From NCBI GenBank assembly GCA_028688055.1, contig JAQTYZ010000004.1:1-33020 (forward strand): 33,020 bases of DNA, read 5' to 3'. Positions 7,847-19,647 of the stretch are shown one piece after another; the first letter of the stretch is position 1, and each line of letters opens with the position of its first letter. The translations under genes were made by a program, and so were the position numbers. The notes under the pieces are model-generated. The model was not told where the DNA came from, searched no databases, and worked only from the letters and a program-made list of their open reading frames with translations. This stretch comes from Patescibacteria group bacterium (GTDB lineage: Bacteria; Patescibacteriota; Patescibacteriia; Buchananbacterales; UBA6539).

Positions 7847-7922
7847 CACATATGTGTCATCCCGAACTTGTTTCGGGATCTCAATTTTATTTTTTAGATG
7901 TTGAAACAAGTTCAGCATGACA
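7844..7922. repeat. Dispersed palindromic repeat element overlapping the efp stop
   Basis: TGACACATATGTGTCA palindrome, CCCGAACTTGTTTCGGG hairpin, and a long inverted repeat TGTCATcccGAACTTGTTTC / GAAACAAGTTCagcATGACA. The minus strand encodes the recognisable junk peptide MLNLFQHL...IPKQVRDDT. Confidence 0.82.
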
Positions 7923-7931
7923 ATTAATTTT

Positions 7932-8048
7932 ATGGGACAAAATAGCGCCTTAAAGGCACGAATCAAGCATGCTAAAAAAAATACCAGAATCGGAAAATTG
8001 CTTGCCAAGCGTACTAAAGATTTACGAAAACCGCAGGGTAAGAAATAG
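7932..8048 (+). CDS. Small basic 38-aa ORF downstream of efp
   Basis: MGQNSALKARIKHAKKNTRIGKLLAKRTKDLRKPQGKK*. Lys/Arg-rich, followed by a terminator. Too short for the ORF track. Confidence 0.5.
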   Translation: MGQNSALKARIKHAKKNTRIGKLLAKRTKDLRKPQGKK

Positions 8049-8075
8049 TTAGCATCAACACAGTTTAACCTAAAA

Positions 8076-8101
8076 AAAACCGGGGCGTTTGCCCCGGTTT
8101 T
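8076..8101. terminator. Bidirectional intrinsic terminator between the efp cluster (+) and recA (-)
   Basis: AAAACCGGGGC-GTTT-GCCCCGGTTTT, with A/T tracts on both sides, between convergent genes. Confidence 0.85.
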
Positions 8102-8113
8102 AAAATATTTTTT

Positions 8114-9172
8114 TTACTCATCAGCCTTAACTGGTTTTTCAACCGCCACGCCTGCTTTCACTTTAGCATTAACTTCTTTTTTAATCTCCGCAATTAATTT
8201 TTGATTCTCGCGTAAAAATTGCTTGGCATTTTCTCGCCCGACGCCAAATTTGGTCTCACCCAAAGCGTAGCTATTGCCCGACTTAGTAACTACCCCGTAG
8301 GCCACGCCGGTATCCAAAGCATCACCGGCAATTGAAATACCTTCATTATACATGATATCAAATTCACAAGTCTGAAATGGCGGCGCCACTTTATTTTTTA
8401 CAATTTTAGCTTTAACGCGATTGCCGATAATCCTTTCCGCCTGCTTTATTTGGGCGGCACGGCGCACTTCAATTCTAACTGAAGAATAAAACTTCAGTGC
8501 ATTGCCACCGGTCGTTGTTTCAGGATTACCAAAAAATATTCCAATCTTATTTCTAATCTGATTGATAAATATGACCAAGGTATTACTCTTAGAAACGATG
8601 CCGGCTAATTTACGCAAAGCCTGACTCATTAACCGTGCTTGTAATCCCATATGAGAAGCACCCATATCACCTTCAATTTCCGCTTTGGGCGTCAGCGCCG
8701 CGACTGAATCAACCACGATGACATCAACGCCGTTTGACCTAACTAAAGTTTCAACAATTTCTAAAGCTTGTTCACCGGTATCGGGTTGAGAAATTAACAG
8801 ATCCTTAATGTTAACCCCGATTTTTTTGGCGTACTCTGGATCAAGCGCGTGTTCGGCATCGACAAACGCCGCAATCCCACCCACTTTTTGAACCTCAGCC
8901 ACAATATGCTGGGCTAAAGTAGTCTTGCCGGAAGCTTCCGGACCAAATATTTCAATAATTCTTCCTTTGGGAACTCCCCCAACACCTAAGGCAATATCTA
9001 AAGACAGACAACCGGTCGAAACTGCCGCTACTTCCATTCGTTTAGCATCACCCAATTTCATAATTGACCCATCACCAAATCGCTGCTTGATTTGTTCAAT
9101 CGCCTGCTCCGCTGCCGCGTGACGATTTTCCCCTCCAGTTGCGCCGGTTGATTTCATTTCTTTTTTGTTCAT
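8114..9172 (-). CDS. recA: Recombinase RecA
   Basis: [17 protein letters not shown] (Walker A), [53 protein letters not shown]. Confidence 0.97.
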   Translation of the reverse strand: MNKKEMKSTGATGGENRHAAAEQAIEQIKQRFGDGSIMKLGDAKRMEVAAVSTGCLSLDIALGVGGVPKGRIIEIFGPEASGKTTLAQHIVAEVQKVGGIAAFVDAEHALDPEYAKKIGVNIKDLLISQPDTGEQALEIVETLVRSNGVDVIVVDSVAALTPKAEIEGDMGASHMGLQARLMSQALRKLAGIVSKSNTLVIFINQIRNKIGIFFGNPETTTGGNALKFYSSVRIEVRRAAQIKQAERIIGNRVKAKIVKNKVAPPFQTCEFDIMYNEGISIAGDALDTGVAYGVVTKSGNSYALGETKFGVGRENAKQFLRENQKLIAEIKKEVNAKVKAGVAVEKPVKADE

Positions 9173-9180
9173 ACGATTCG

Positions 9181-9897
9181 CTAGTTATTAGTTGTTGAAT
9201 TATTATTTCCCTCCGCTTCATTAACCACTACTTGTCGATAAATTTTTGTTTGCTGGCCGTGTCGTTTTTCCGCCTTGAATTCAATAATATTTGCCCCTGC
9301 TTGTAAATCAATCGTCTCGTCAAAATGTCCAGCCTGATTCGCTAAAACCTGCTGACCGTTTATTTCTAAAGTTGTTTCTTTCTCAATTTGGCCGCTAACT
9401 TCGATAAACTTATTATTAATGACGATGTTATCGCTTGGCTGATCAACGATCAAAACTGGCGGGGTCAATATGGCTTTAATTTTTATTCCTAAATAGCCCA
9501 AACAGGCGATGACTAATAAAATAATTAAGGCCATTCTTATTAGGCGCGGCGTTACTAATAATTTTGCCGTCGATATTCGCTCAACCGGCTTCTTAAAATC
9601 TTTATCAGAAGTCATCACCGTTTTCGAATATATTTTTTGCTGACTGGAATATGCTGACAAATAGTCAGCGGCATTCAAGCCTAAAAATCTAGTATAAACT
9701 CTGATAAAACTTTTAGCGTAAACTTCGCCGGGCAATTTTGCTAAATCGCCCGCTTCAATCGCCCCTAAATACTTGAATGAAATATTGGTCGAATGGGCAG
9801 CCTCGCTTAAAGTTATTCCTAATTGTTCACGTGCTTCCTTTAAACGCTCGCCGAAACTTGGCACATTCGATATCTTTTTTGTACTAAAACCGACCAT
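9181..9897 (-). CDS. RodZ-like protein: cytoplasmic HTH, one TM helix, extracytoplasmic Ig-like domain
   Basis: [38 protein letters not shown]...[38 protein letters not shown]-terminal beta-rich domain. Confidence 0.75.
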   Translation of the reverse strand: MVGFSTKKISNVPSFGERLKEAREQLGITLSEAAHSTNISFKYLGAIEAGDLAKLPGEVYAKSFIRVYTRFLGLNAADYLSAYSSQQKIYSKTVMTSDKDFKKPVERISTAKLLVTPRLIRMALIILLVIACLGYLGIKIKAILTPPVLIVDQPSDNIVINNKFIEVSGQIEKETTLEINGQQVLANQAGHFDETIDLQAGANIIEFKAEKRHGQQTKIYRQVVVNEAEGNNNSTTNN

Positions 9898-9905
9898 AAA
9901 ATACT

Positions 9906-12197
9906 TTATTGAAATGTTTCATTTTCATCTTCGTCAACCTCATCATCGGGCGAATCACTATCTAATTCACCTTCATTGGTGTCGCTAATTATATCACTGC
10001 TTAACTGATTTATCAACACGTCTCGAGGCTTGGCGCCATCGCCGGGTCCAATAATTCCTTGAGCTTCAAGTAAATCCAAAATCCTCGCCGCTCGGGCATA
10101 ACCAATCCTTAATCGCCGCTGAAGTAATGAGGCCGATGCTTTACCGGCGCGAATTATTACATCTTTAGCTTCAGGTAATAAGGCATCGGAATCACCGTCG
10201 TCGACGCCAGTATGACTATCGCCAAATCCGGTGATCTGCTGTTTTTCGACAACTTCTTCAATATATTCCGGCTCCGCCCGATCCTTGAGATAATCAATCA
10301 CTTTCTTAATTTCATCATCAGACGAGAACGCACCCTGCAATCGCTTGGGCTTAGAAATTTCGGCCGAGATAAACAACATATCACCACGGCCCAATAATTT
10401 TTCCGCGCCGGACATATCTAAAATTGTTCGTGAATCAATTAATGAGGCCACGGAAAAAGCGATACGGCAAGTAATGTTAGCTTTAATCAATCCGGTGATA
10501 ACATCAACGGACGGACGCTGAGTTGCTAATACCAAATGAATTCCCACGGCACGTGACATCTGAGCTAATCTGACAATGGCCGCTTCGACCTCCGGTCCGG
10601 CCGACGCCATTAAATCAGCTAATTCGTCAATAATAATTACAATGTACGACATCTTGTCTTCGGTCTCGGCATTATAACTAGCGATATTTCGATGACGCGC
10701 GGCCGACAAAACATCAAAGCGTCGCTCCATTTCGCGAATTGACCAACGCAACGCATTGATAGTTTTTTTAACATCCGTAATAACTGGCGTTAACAAGTGC
10801 GGTATCCCATTATACATCGGCAACTCAACACGCTTCGGGTCTACCATAATAAATTTTAAATCGCCAGGGCCATTTTGGAATAATAAGCTCAAAATAACAG
10901 AATTAATACAGACGCTCTTGCCTGAGCCAGTCGATCCAGCAATTAATAAGTGAGGCATCTTATCCAAAGGTGACAGCCATGGTTTACCCATAACATCCTT
11001 GCCCAGCGCAATGGACAGACTCGAAGACCTCGTACGAAAGGAATCACTGTCCAATATTTCTTTGAGCGGCACAATAGCCGTCGCTTGGTTGGGAACTTCA
11101 ATACCCACCAATGATCGGCCAGGAATCGGGGCTTCGACTCTAATCGGGTGCGCGGCCAAGGCCAAGGCTAAATTATCGCCCAAGCCGGTAATCCGCGAAA
11201 GTTTTACTCCCTCAGCCGGCTTTAAAGTATACTGGGTAACGGTCGGACCAACTTGAGCATCTCCCATTTCAACATTGATCCCAAAATTTTGTAAAGTTTT
11301 TTCAATAATTAATTTGTTGGCTCTAAGATCACCGCCTTTGGGAACGGTCGTTTTACCGTCAAGTAAATCAAGGGGTAAGTCAATTTTGGTTCGCTTAAAT
11401 TTAGTAACGCCCATATCCAACTGCTTCGCCTCCTGTTCCTCTTCGGTCGGTTCAGGCAATTTATACCCGCCGCCCGCCTGCTCAACTTCAACTGGTTTTT
11501 GAGAAAATATCGGCTTGACCATTTTCTCATCTTCATCGTCGGCGTCTTCCTGTTCATCTTCTTCATCACCAGTTTCGTATTGGCGCTCCCGTTCAGCTTG
11601 AATCTTTTTGACCCTTCGGCTCGCCATTGAATCGTTTAAACCATTCCAATATTGTGAAAACCATTCTTTCTTTTCAAGCAATGAATGTAAAGAAACTTCA
11701 AACAAAAGCATAAAGCCAATAACAGCAATGGCCAACGATACCACTAACGAAGCCCAAAAACCCATAAACTTCAAAAATGGCCAGGCCAAAATTACCCCAA
11801 CGTAGCCGCCGCCTTCGCCGAGCCCAGCCGCCGCAATAACATCAGCGGAATGAAAAATTATATTAACTAAAGCATTGTAGCCTAAAACCAAAATAATAAA
11901 CCCCAGGGTATTGGAAAAATGATAATCATATTTGGCCGGCCGCAATAAAAAATAGCCAATTAATATCAACAAGAATGGCAAAAACCAACGATTGACGCCA
12001 AAGGTTATTTTTAAAAAACCATTGACGTAAACCCCGAGTGTGCCGGCTAAATCAAAAAGGCTCAGCAATGACAAAACTCCGAAAGTAATCAACGCCACAA
12101 TCATAATTCCGCGCTTGGTCTGTGGTGACATTTCGAGTTTTGGCGAGCCGAGATCTAGGTCACGAAGACTACCAAATTTTCTCCTTTTTCTTGCCAT
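9906..12197 (-). CDS. ftsK: DNA translocase FtsK/SpoIIIE
   Basis: N-terminal TM segments, PHLLIAGSTGSGKSVCINSVILSLL, IDELADLM, HLVLATQRPSVDVITGLIKANI, C-terminal gamma winged helix. Start taken as MARKRRKFG (12197). Confidence 0.95.
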   Translation of the reverse strand: MARKRRKFGSLRDLDLGSPKLEMSPQTKRGIMIVALITFGVLSLLSLFDLAGTLGVYVNGFLKITFGVNRWFLPFLLILIGYFLLRPAKYDYHFSNTLGFIILVLGYNALVNIIFHSADVIAAAGLGEGGGYVGVILAWPFLKFMGFWASLVVSLAIAVIGFMLLFEVSLHSLLEKKEWFSQYWNGLNDSMASRRVKKIQAERERQYETGDEEDEQEDADDEDEKMVKPIFSQKPVEVEQAGGGYKLPEPTEEEQEAKQLDMGVTKFKRTKIDLPLDLLDGKTTVPKGGDLRANKLIIEKTLQNFGINVEMGDAQVGPTVTQYTLKPAEGVKLSRITGLGDNLALALAAHPIRVEAPIPGRSLVGIEVPNQATAIVPLKEILDSDSFRTRSSSLSIALGKDVMGKPWLSPLDKMPHLLIAGSTGSGKSVCINSVILSLLFQNGPGDLKFIMVDPKRVELPMYNGIPHLLTPVITDVKKTINALRWSIREMERRFDVLSAARHRNIASYNAETEDKMSYIVIIIDELADLMASAGPEVEAAIVRLAQMSRAVGIHLVLATQRPSVDVITGLIKANITCRIAFSVASLIDSRTILDMSGAEKLLGRGDMLFISAEISKPKRLQGAFSSDDEIKKVIDYLKDRAEPEYIEEVVEKQQITGFGDSHTGVDDGDSDALLPEAKDVIIRAGKASASLLQRRLRIGYARAARILDLLEAQGIIGPGDGAKPRDVLINQLSSDIISDTNEGELDSDSPDDEVDEDENETFQ

Positions 12198-12242
12198 ATA
12201 ACTTTTATATTTTAACACATTTTTGCCGCGGGGTAAATTCTA

Positions 12243-12270
12243 AGCCCCGCCCCCTGGTGGGGGCGGGGCT
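12243..12270. repeat. GC-only palindrome between rpoC and ftsK (12-bp arms)
   Basis: AGCCCCGCCCCC-TGGT-GGGGGCGGGGCT. No U-tract on either side. Confidence 0.8.
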
Positions 12271-12295
12271 ATGTTGATTTTAAACCTATTTTATC

Positions 12296-15200
12296 CTACT
12301 TTTTTCTAGCCTGGAATCCAGTTCCCGCCGGAATCAACCGACCGATAATGACATTCTCCTTCAAACCGCGCAAGTGATCAACGCGACCTTCAACCGCCGC
12401 ATTAATCAACACGCGAGAAGTTTCTTGGAACGAAGCGGCTGACAAAAAGCTCGACGTCGAAAGTGACACTTTCGAAATTCCCAGCAACAGCTCTTCACCT
12501 TCAGCCAAATTACCGGCCCTGGCCGTATCATTGGCTTCATTAAGTTCATCGCGTTCAATCTTTTGGCCAACCAATAATTCAGTATCACCAGAAGATTTGA
12601 TCAACACTCGCGAAAACATCATTTTGACAATTAATTCAATGTGGCGATTGTCTAACTTCTGTCCCTGTGAAGAATAAATCATTTGAATTTCATCAACAAT
12701 ATAGCGCTGTGTTTCTTGTTTACCTTTCAAGGCATACAATTGGCGTAAATCTAAACTGCCGTTGGTCAGCGAGTCACCCTTGGAAACCAAATCGCCATCC
12801 TTAACCAGCAAATGAAACTCCGGCGAAATTTGGTAGATCTGCCCCTTTTCTTCCCGAACCGAAACTGTCATTTTATCTTTATCAATTTTAACCATGCCAT
12901 CGCGCTTGGCCATCACCTCTTCCGAATTAGCGTCGGTAAATATGATATCACCCTTTTTGACCGCGCTGCCGTCCTTAACCGCTAACTTAACCTTGGCTTT
13001 ACCATCAGCACCAAACGGATAAATATCTTCATCTAATTCTTCGTGCATTACTTTAACCGTTCGGAAGCGAGTTAATTTACCAGCGTCCTTTTTGGCTTCC
13101 TCAACTTTGACAATACCATCAAAATCAGCAATATAAGCTCGGTTCTTCGGTGGCCTGGCTTCAAAAATTTCTTCAACCCGAGGCAAACCTTGAGTAATGT
13201 CAAGACCGGCCACACCGCCTGTGTGGAAAGTTCGCATCGTCAACTGAGTTCCCGGCTCGCCAATACTTTGCGCCGCAATTGTTCCCACCGCTGTTCCCAT
13301 TTCAACGGGACGATTATAGGCCAAGTCCCAACCGTAACACATTCGGCAGACTCCCCGTCTGGTTTTACAATTAACAACTGAGCGCACTTTAATTTGTGGC
13401 AAATCTAATTTCTTTAATTCTTCAACAATTTTAGTGCTAACAATTTCACCCTTATCAATAATAACTTTTTTAGTGTTGGGGTCAATAATTTTATCAAAGG
13501 CATAGCGGCCCTTGACGCGATCGGCTAAATTCAAGTTAATGGCTTCACTAGCCTTTTTAGTTAAAACCAAACCTTCCGTGTCGCCACAATCTTCTTCCAC
13601 CACAATCATATCCTGCGACACATCAATCAATCGTCTGGTTAGATAACCGGCGTTAGCCGTTCTAAGCGCCGTGTCAGACAAACCTTTTCGAGCGCCGTGA
13701 GTTGAGATGAAATATTCCAACACATCAAAACCTTCTTTGAAATTTCCTTTAACCGGCAATTCAATAATGTCGCCAGCGGGGTTAGTTACCAAACCCTTAA
13801 TACCGACGATCTGAATTAGCTGACTCCAGCTACCGCGCGCACCTGATTCAACCATCGTATAAACTGGGCCATAAGGATCAAGAGTATTTTGACTCATCGC
13901 CACAATTTTATCCTTAACGCCCATCCAAATTTCAATAACTTTAGCATGTCGCTCACTGTCAGTTAATAAGCCAGTGTCAAATTGTCCCTGCACTTCATCA
14001 ACTTCTTTTTCACCTTCCGTAATAATTGCTTTGCGGCCTTCAATTTTAGGCATGTCATCCATCCCCCAGGAGTAACCGGAACGCGTCAAGTACTGCAAGC
14101 CCAAAAGTTTAACGCTATCCAAGAATTCGGCAATATTGTCCTGACCATAGATTTCCAAAAAGTCGGAGACTACTTGTCTTAAGGCCTTGCTATCAATAAT
14201 TTTATTAACGTAAGGATAGTCAGCCGGTAAAACCTGATTAAACAGAATTCGGCCAACGGTTGTTTCGATAAAATTCCCTTCAAGGCCAGCGGCTTTCATT
14301 TTTTTGGCCAACCATTCATCAGCCCGAATTTTAATCTTATTTTGGACGGTAATATTTTTTAAGTTGTAGGCCAAAACGGCTTCATCAACATCCGTGAAAA
14401 TTTTTGTGGCTTTTTCTTCATCACGCAGCAAGGTCAAGTAGTAACAACCCCAAACCATATCCTTGGTTGGTCGAGCTACCGGATCACCGGTCGCCGGCTT
14501 CAAAATGTTTTTTGAAGCAATCATTAGGTTGGCGGCTTCCCACTTGGCCTTTTCCGTTAATGGTACGTGAACCGCCATTTGGTCGCCATCAAAGTCAGCG
14601 TTGAACGCTTCGCAAACCATCGGGTGAACTTGAATCGCTTTACCTTCAATTAAAACCGGCTTAAAAGCCTGAATTCCCAAACGGTGAAGCGTTGGCGCTC
14701 GGTTCAACAAGACGTGAGCATCTTTAACAATATTTTCTAAAATGTCCCAAACTTCCGTTTTACCAGTTTCGATAAATCGATTAGCCGATCGGACATTGTG
14801 GACATACTCTTTGGCGATTAATTGACTGATGACAAACGGCTTGAATAATTCCAAAGCCATTCGTTTTGGCAAACCGCATTCGCCCAATTTTAATTTTGGT
14901 CCAACCACAATGACACTTCGACCCGAATAGTCAATTCTTTTCCCCAACAAGTTTTGGCGGAAGCGTCCCTGTTTGCCTTTCAAAATATCGGCCAAGGATT
15001 TAAGCATTCGCTTTTGGCCAGTCGAGGCCACGACCGTTTTACCGTGTCGGGCCGAGTTATCAATTAAAGCATCAACGGCTTCTTGCAACATTCGCTTTTC
15101 GTTTCGCGCAATAACTTCCGGGGCGTTTAATTCTTGCAACTGCTTAAGTCGATTGTTTCGATTAATAATTCTTCGATACAAATCATTTAAATCAGAAGTG

Positions 15201-16201
15201 GCGAATCGTCCACCATCAAGCGGCACCATTGGACGTAAGTCCGGTGGAATTACTGGCACCGTCGTCATAATCATCCATTCCGGCCGCAGTTTATTTTTCT
15301 GAAAATTTTTGGCTAAGCGCAAGCGCTTGGAAATTTTTTCTTCCTGCGGGGCGCTCGGATCATTTTTCATATCCTGCTCCAATTCATTGACCAATTTATC
15401 CATGTCAATTTTCGCCAGTAAATTTCGGACGGCTTCGGCACCGATGTCAGCATCAAAAATATGACCGTACTTCAAGGATAAATCCTGATAAACGTGTTCC
15501 GAAATAATTTTTAATGGGCGCAAATCTTTTAATTCCTGCTCCGCCATATGCAAAACTTGCTCTAACTCTTTGGTCTTTTCTTTTTTGGCGTTATCCAAGG
15601 CTAATGATTCCTTATCAACCGCGTCATGGACTTCAGCCTTATTGTCAGTCTTTTCTTGACCGGCACGCGTTTTAATCAAATTTAACTGACGAGCGGAATC
15701 AGCTTCAATTTTCTTTTTCTTAATTTTGAATTCCTGTCTAATTTGTTCCAATGTTTCCTTTTTCAAATCCTCATCAACATTAGTAATGATAAAATCGGCA
15801 AAATAAATAACTTTTTCCAAGGACTGCGGCGATAGATCTAGCATCAAGCCGATTTTTGACGGCACACCGCGCAAAAACCAAATGTGTGAAGTTGGGGAAG
15901 CTAAGTCGATATGACCCATTCGTTCGCGTCGGACAACGGAACGGGTAACCTCAACACCGCACTTGTCGCAAACAATTCCTTTATAACGAATTTTCTTATA
16001 CTTGCCACAATAACATTCCCAGTCCTTTGATGGGCCGAAAATTCGCTCGCAAAATAAACCATCTTTTTCTGGTTTTTGCGTCCGGTAGTTGATAGTTTCC
16101 GGCTTAGTGACTTCGCCATGCGACCAGTCATGAATATGCTCTGGTGACGCCAGCGACAATCTTATTGAGTCAAATTCAATTACGTTTTTTTCTTCAATCA
16201 T
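12296..16201 (-). CDS. rpoC: DNA-directed RNA polymerase subunit beta'
   Basis: CYCGKYKKIRYKGIVCDKCGVEV zinc finger, NADFDGDQMAVHVPL catalytic loop, GEPGTQLTMRTFHTGG. Confidence 0.98.
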   Translation of the reverse strand: MIEEKNVIEFDSIRLSLASPEHIHDWSHGEVTKPETINYRTQKPEKDGLFCERIFGPSKDWECYCGKYKKIRYKGIVCDKCGVEVTRSVVRRERMGHIDLASPTSHIWFLRGVPSKIGLMLDLSPQSLEKVIYFADFIITNVDEDLKKETLEQIRQEFKIKKKKIEADSARQLNLIKTRAGQEKTDNKAEVHDAVDKESLALDNAKKEKTKELEQVLHMAEQELKDLRPLKIISEHVYQDLSLKYGHIFDADIGAEAVRNLLAKIDMDKLVNELEQDMKNDPSAPQEEKISKRLRLAKNFQKNKLRPEWMIMTTVPVIPPDLRPMVPLDGGRFATSDLNDLYRRIINRNNRLKQLQELNAPEVIARNEKRMLQEAVDALIDNSARHGKTVVASTGQKRMLKSLADILKGKQGRFRQNLLGKRIDYSGRSVIVVGPKLKLGECGLPKRMALELFKPFVISQLIAKEYVHNVRSANRFIETGKTEVWDILENIVKDAHVLLNRAPTLHRLGIQAFKPVLIEGKAIQVHPMVCEAFNADFDGDQMAVHVPLTEKAKWEAANLMIASKNILKPATGDPVARPTKDMVWGCYYLTLLRDEEKATKIFTDVDEAVLAYNLKNITVQNKIKIRADEWLAKKMKAAGLEGNFIETTVGRILFNQVLPADYPYVNKIIDSKALRQVVSDFLEIYGQDNIAEFLDSVKLLGLQYLTRSGYSWGMDDMPKIEGRKAIITEGEKEVDEVQGQFDTGLLTDSERHAKVIEIWMGVKDKIVAMSQNTLDPYGPVYTMVESGARGSWSQLIQIVGIKGLVTNPAGDIIELPVKGNFKEGFDVLEYFISTHGARKGLSDTALRTANAGYLTRRLIDVSQDMIVVEEDCGDTEGLVLTKKASEAINLNLADRVKGRYAFDKIIDPNTKKVIIDKGEIVSTKIVEELKKLDLPQIKVRSVVNCKTRRGVCRMCYGWDLAYNRPVEMGTAVGTIAAQSIGEPGTQLTMRTFHTGGVAGLDITQGLPRVEEIFEARPPKNRAYIADFDGIVKVEEAKKDAGKLTRFRTVKVMHEELDEDIYPFGADGKAKVKLAVKDGSAVKKGDIIFTDANSEEVMAKRDGMVKIDKDKMTVSVREEKGQIYQISPEFHLLVKDGDLVSKGDSLTNGSLDLRQLYALKGKQETQRYIVDEIQMIYSSQGQKLDNRHIELIVKMMFSRVLIKSSGDTELLVGQKIERDELNEANDTARAGNLAEGEELLLGISKVSLSTSSFLSAASFQETSRVLINAAVEGRVDHLRGLKENVIIGRLIPAGTGFQARKK

Positions 16202-16212
16202 AAATTTGGAAT

Positions 16213-19200
16213 TTAACTTTTGGCTTTAGTCTTTTTATCTTCCTGATCTTCTTGATCATTGCTAACATTCGCGTCAACTATTTGTCTATCTTCTTCAACC
16301 TCGACCTTTCGACCAACTGCCTTATCGTCCTTAAGCAGTTCAATATTTAGACCCAAACCATTTAATTCTCGTAATAAAACATTAAAAGATTCCGGAACGT
16401 TTAATTTCCTAATCGGTTCACCCTTAATAATCGATTCGTAAGCCTTGGATCGACCGGTAACGTCGTCGGATTTAATCGTCAAAATTTCCTGCAACATATG
16501 AGCAGCACCATAAGCTTCCAGGGCCCACACTTCCATTTCACCAAAGCGCTGTCCGCCAAACTGTGCCTTACCGCCTAACGGCTGCTGCGTAATCAACGAA
16601 TATGGACCGATTGAGCGCTGGTGGATTTTATCTTCAACCATGTGATTTAATTTCAACATGTAAATTTTTCCCACCGTCACGCGCTGTTCAAACGCTTCAC
16701 CATTACGACCATCATAAACCACCATTTTACCGTCCGCGGCATAACCAGCCTTGACCAACTCTTCTTTAATCATTTCTTCCGGTACCCCATTCAAAACCGG
16801 ACTCATTACTTTATAGCCCAGCTTTGACGCCGCAATACCCAAGTGAGTTTCTAAAATTTGTCCGAGGTTCATTCGCGAAACAACTCCCAACGGACTCAAG
16901 ATAATATCAACCGGTGTTCCATCGGCTAAAAATGGCATATCTTCAACCGGTAACACAATTGAAACCACACCCTTGTTACCGTGACGACCGGCCATTTTAT
17001 CACCAACTTGAATTTTTCTTAAATTAGCAATTGACACCTGATACATTTTTATCACGCCTGATGATAACTTATCACCGTTCTCGCGGCTGAAAACTTTAAT
17101 GTCAACTACTTTTCCTTTTTCACCGTGTTCCAAATAAAGCGAACTGTCGCGAACGTCTCTAGCCTTTTCACCAAAGATCGCTCGTAACAATTTTTCTTCC
17201 GCCGACAATTCGGTTTCGCCTTTGGGGGTAATTTTACCGACCAAAATATCGCCCGAAGAAACCGAAGCGCCGAGACGAACGACACCTTCAGCGTCCAAAT
17301 CTTTTAATTTTTCTTCCCCAATGTTTGGAATATCGGACGTAACAACTTCCGGTCCAAGTTTAGTGTCGCGCACTTCAACTTGGAACTCTTCAATATAAAC
17401 CGACGTAAATCTGTCTTCTCTCACTAATTTTTCTGAAATAATAATCGCGTCTTCGTAATTATAGCCTTCCCACGCCATGAACGCGACTAAAATATTTTGA
17501 CCGAGTGCTAATTCACCATGATCAGTTGAAGGTCCGTCCGCTAAAACCGCCCCGCGCTTTACTTCATCACCTTTATCAACCACTGGTCTTTGATTAATAC
17601 AAGTCGAGGCGTTTGAACGGACAAATTTATTCAATCGATAAGTCGATACTTGACCGCTCGTTTCTAAAATTTTGATTTCATCACCCTGAACCGAAGCAAT
17701 CTTACCTTCGTTTTTGGCCAAAACGACGTGTCCGGAATCACGGGCCGCCTTACCTTCTAAGCCAGTACCAATAATCGGCGCATCAGGATTGATACACGGC
17801 ACGGCTTGACGTTGCATGTTCGAACCCATCAAGGCTCGCACCGCGTCATCGTGTTCCAAAAATGGAATTAAGGAAGTGGCGACGCTAACAATCTGGTTCG
17901 GCGCGACGTCCATATAATCAATCGAATCGACGTGTTCAATTTCCGGCTCGCCAAACTTTCTCACTTCCGCTCGCTCAACCTTAAAATAGCCATTGGCATC
18001 AAGCGGCGTGGTGGCGGCGGTGGTGATTGAATTTTCACTTTGGAAAGCGGTTAAATAAAAGACGTCCGTTGTAACCCTCGGCTTAACCGCCACTTTTTCA
18101 ATCGTTTTAATTTTTTCCAAATCCTTGGCCGTTTTGGCGTCAATGGTTTCGCCGGCTTTGATAATTACTTTATTATTTGCTGGATCAATAATATCAACCC
18201 GAGCAATTTCGCCTTCGGTTTCAGCGGCCTTATTTTCGATGTCATGTTTAACTTTGCGAAAAGGTGTTTCAATAAATCCATATTCGTTAACTTTGGCATA
18301 GGTTGCTAAGTGGCCAACCAAACCAATGTTTGGGCCTTCCGGTGTTGCAATCGGACAAATTCGTCCGTAGTGAGTCGGGTGAACGTCTCGAACATCAAAG
18401 CCCGCTCGCTCGCGCGACAAACCACCCGGACCCATCGCCGACAACCGACGCTTATGTTCCAACTCCGCTAACGGATTGGTTTGATCCATGAATTGCGATA
18501 ACTGCGATGACATGAAAAATTCTTTAACTGAGCCAATAACCGGTCGCGCATTAATCAAACGATTCGGCGTAATTTCCGCGATATCAAGCGTGCTCATTCG
18601 ATCCTTGGCAATTCTTTCCATTCGCGCCAAACCAATTCTAAATTTATTCTGAACTAATTCACCAATCGCGCGCACACGACGGTTGCCCAAGTGGTCAATG
18701 TCGTCAGCTTCTTTTTGTGAAATATTAAGTTTGATAATTTCCGAAATAACTTCAATCAAATCCTGCAACCGCAACACGCGATTTTCTTTGGTAATTGGCA
18801 AATCATGGCTAAAGCGCTGATTGATTTTATAACGGCCGACTTTACCAAAATCGTAACGATCAAAATTAAAAAACATCGCGTAAATCAAAGATTTCGCGTT
18901 GTCAACAGTGGCCAAATCACCCGGCCTAATTCTTTTATAAACTTCTAATAAACCTTCGCTCTCATTTGAGGTCGCGTCTTTAGCTAAAGTACTCTGGATA
19001 TAACTGACATCAGGATTATTATCAACCGACTTAAAAGCCTTTAAAATTTCCTCTTCGTTACTCAGACCGAAGGCTCGCAATAAAGAAGTGATAGCAATTT
19101 TTCGCTTGCGATCAATTTTTACCCAAATAACATTGTTAACATCAGTTTCTAATTCTAACCATGAACCACGGTTAGGAATAATTTTAGCACCGTAATAGCG

Positions 19201-19647
19201 ACGCTCACCAATAACTTCCGAAGTAAAGAAAATACCAGCTGATCTAATCAGCTGGGAAACAATCGCCCGTTCAATACCGTTAATAACAAAAGTTCCGCGA
19301 TCAGTCATCAGCGGAAAATCGCCTAAATACACTTCCTGTGAAACCTCCTTGTTCAGTTTACGATTAGCCAATCTCGCAATCACTCGCAAAGGTGCTTCAT
19401 AACTCAAATTCTTGTTTTTACTGGTTACCTCATCAAATTTCGGCTCATCCAAATAGTACTTATCAAAATAAAGCTCAAAGTCACGGCCAATAAAATCTTT
19501 AATCGGTGAAACTTCCTCAAATAGTTCCTGCAAACCCTGTTCCAAAAACCATTTATATGAATCTGTCTGGACCTCGATCAAATCCGGCATTGGTACAGCC
19601 TCTTTGATCTCGGAAAAAACCTTGCGCTTGGCACTTATTGAGGGCAT
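16213..19647 (-). CDS. rpoB: DNA-directed RNA polymerase subunit beta
   Basis: [80 protein letters not shown]. Confidence 0.98.
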   Translation of the reverse strand: MPSISAKRKVFSEIKEAVPMPDLIEVQTDSYKWFLEQGLQELFEEVSPIKDFIGRDFELYFDKYYLDEPKFDEVTSKNKNLSYEAPLRVIARLANRKLNKEVSQEVYLGDFPLMTDRGTFVINGIERAIVSQLIRSAGIFFTSEVIGERRYYGAKIIPNRGSWLELETDVNNVIWVKIDRKRKIAITSLLRAFGLSNEEEILKAFKSVDNNPDVSYIQSTLAKDATSNESEGLLEVYKRIRPGDLATVDNAKSLIYAMFFNFDRYDFGKVGRYKINQRFSHDLPITKENRVLRLQDLIEVISEIIKLNISQKEADDIDHLGNRRVRAIGELVQNKFRIGLARMERIAKDRMSTLDIAEITPNRLINARPVIGSVKEFFMSSQLSQFMDQTNPLAELEHKRRLSAMGPGGLSRERAGFDVRDVHPTHYGRICPIATPEGPNIGLVGHLATYAKVNEYGFIETPFRKVKHDIENKAAETEGEIARVDIIDPANNKVIIKAGETIDAKTAKDLEKIKTIEKVAVKPRVTTDVFYLTAFQSENSITTAATTPLDANGYFKVERAEVRKFGEPEIEHVDSIDYMDVAPNQIVSVATSLIPFLEHDDAVRALMGSNMQRQAVPCINPDAPIIGTGLEGKAARDSGHVVLAKNEGKIASVQGDEIKILETSGQVSTYRLNKFVRSNASTCINQRPVVDKGDEVKRGAVLADGPSTDHGELALGQNILVAFMAWEGYNYEDAIIISEKLVREDRFTSVYIEEFQVEVRDTKLGPEVVTSDIPNIGEEKLKDLDAEGVVRLGASVSSGDILVGKITPKGETELSAEEKLLRAIFGEKARDVRDSSLYLEHGEKGKVVDIKVFSRENGDKLSSGVIKMYQVSIANLRKIQVGDKMAGRHGNKGVVSIVLPVEDMPFLADGTPVDIILSPLGVVSRMNLGQILETHLGIAASKLGYKVMSPVLNGVPEEMIKEELVKAGYAADGKMVVYDGRNGEAFEQRVTVGKIYMLKLNHMVEDKIHQRSIGPYSLITQQPLGGKAQFGGQRFGEMEVWALEAYGAAHMLQEILTIKSDDVTGRSKAYESIIKGEPIRKLNVPESFNVLLRELNGLGLNIELLKDDKAVGRKVEVEEDRQIVDANVSNDQEDQEDKKTKAKS

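Noticed and set aside
7655-8008. 117-aa minus-strand ORF (MLNLFQHL...IPKQVRDDT)
   Set aside because: Antisense to efp and a palindromic repeat. This peptide is a typical artefact of translating such repeats.
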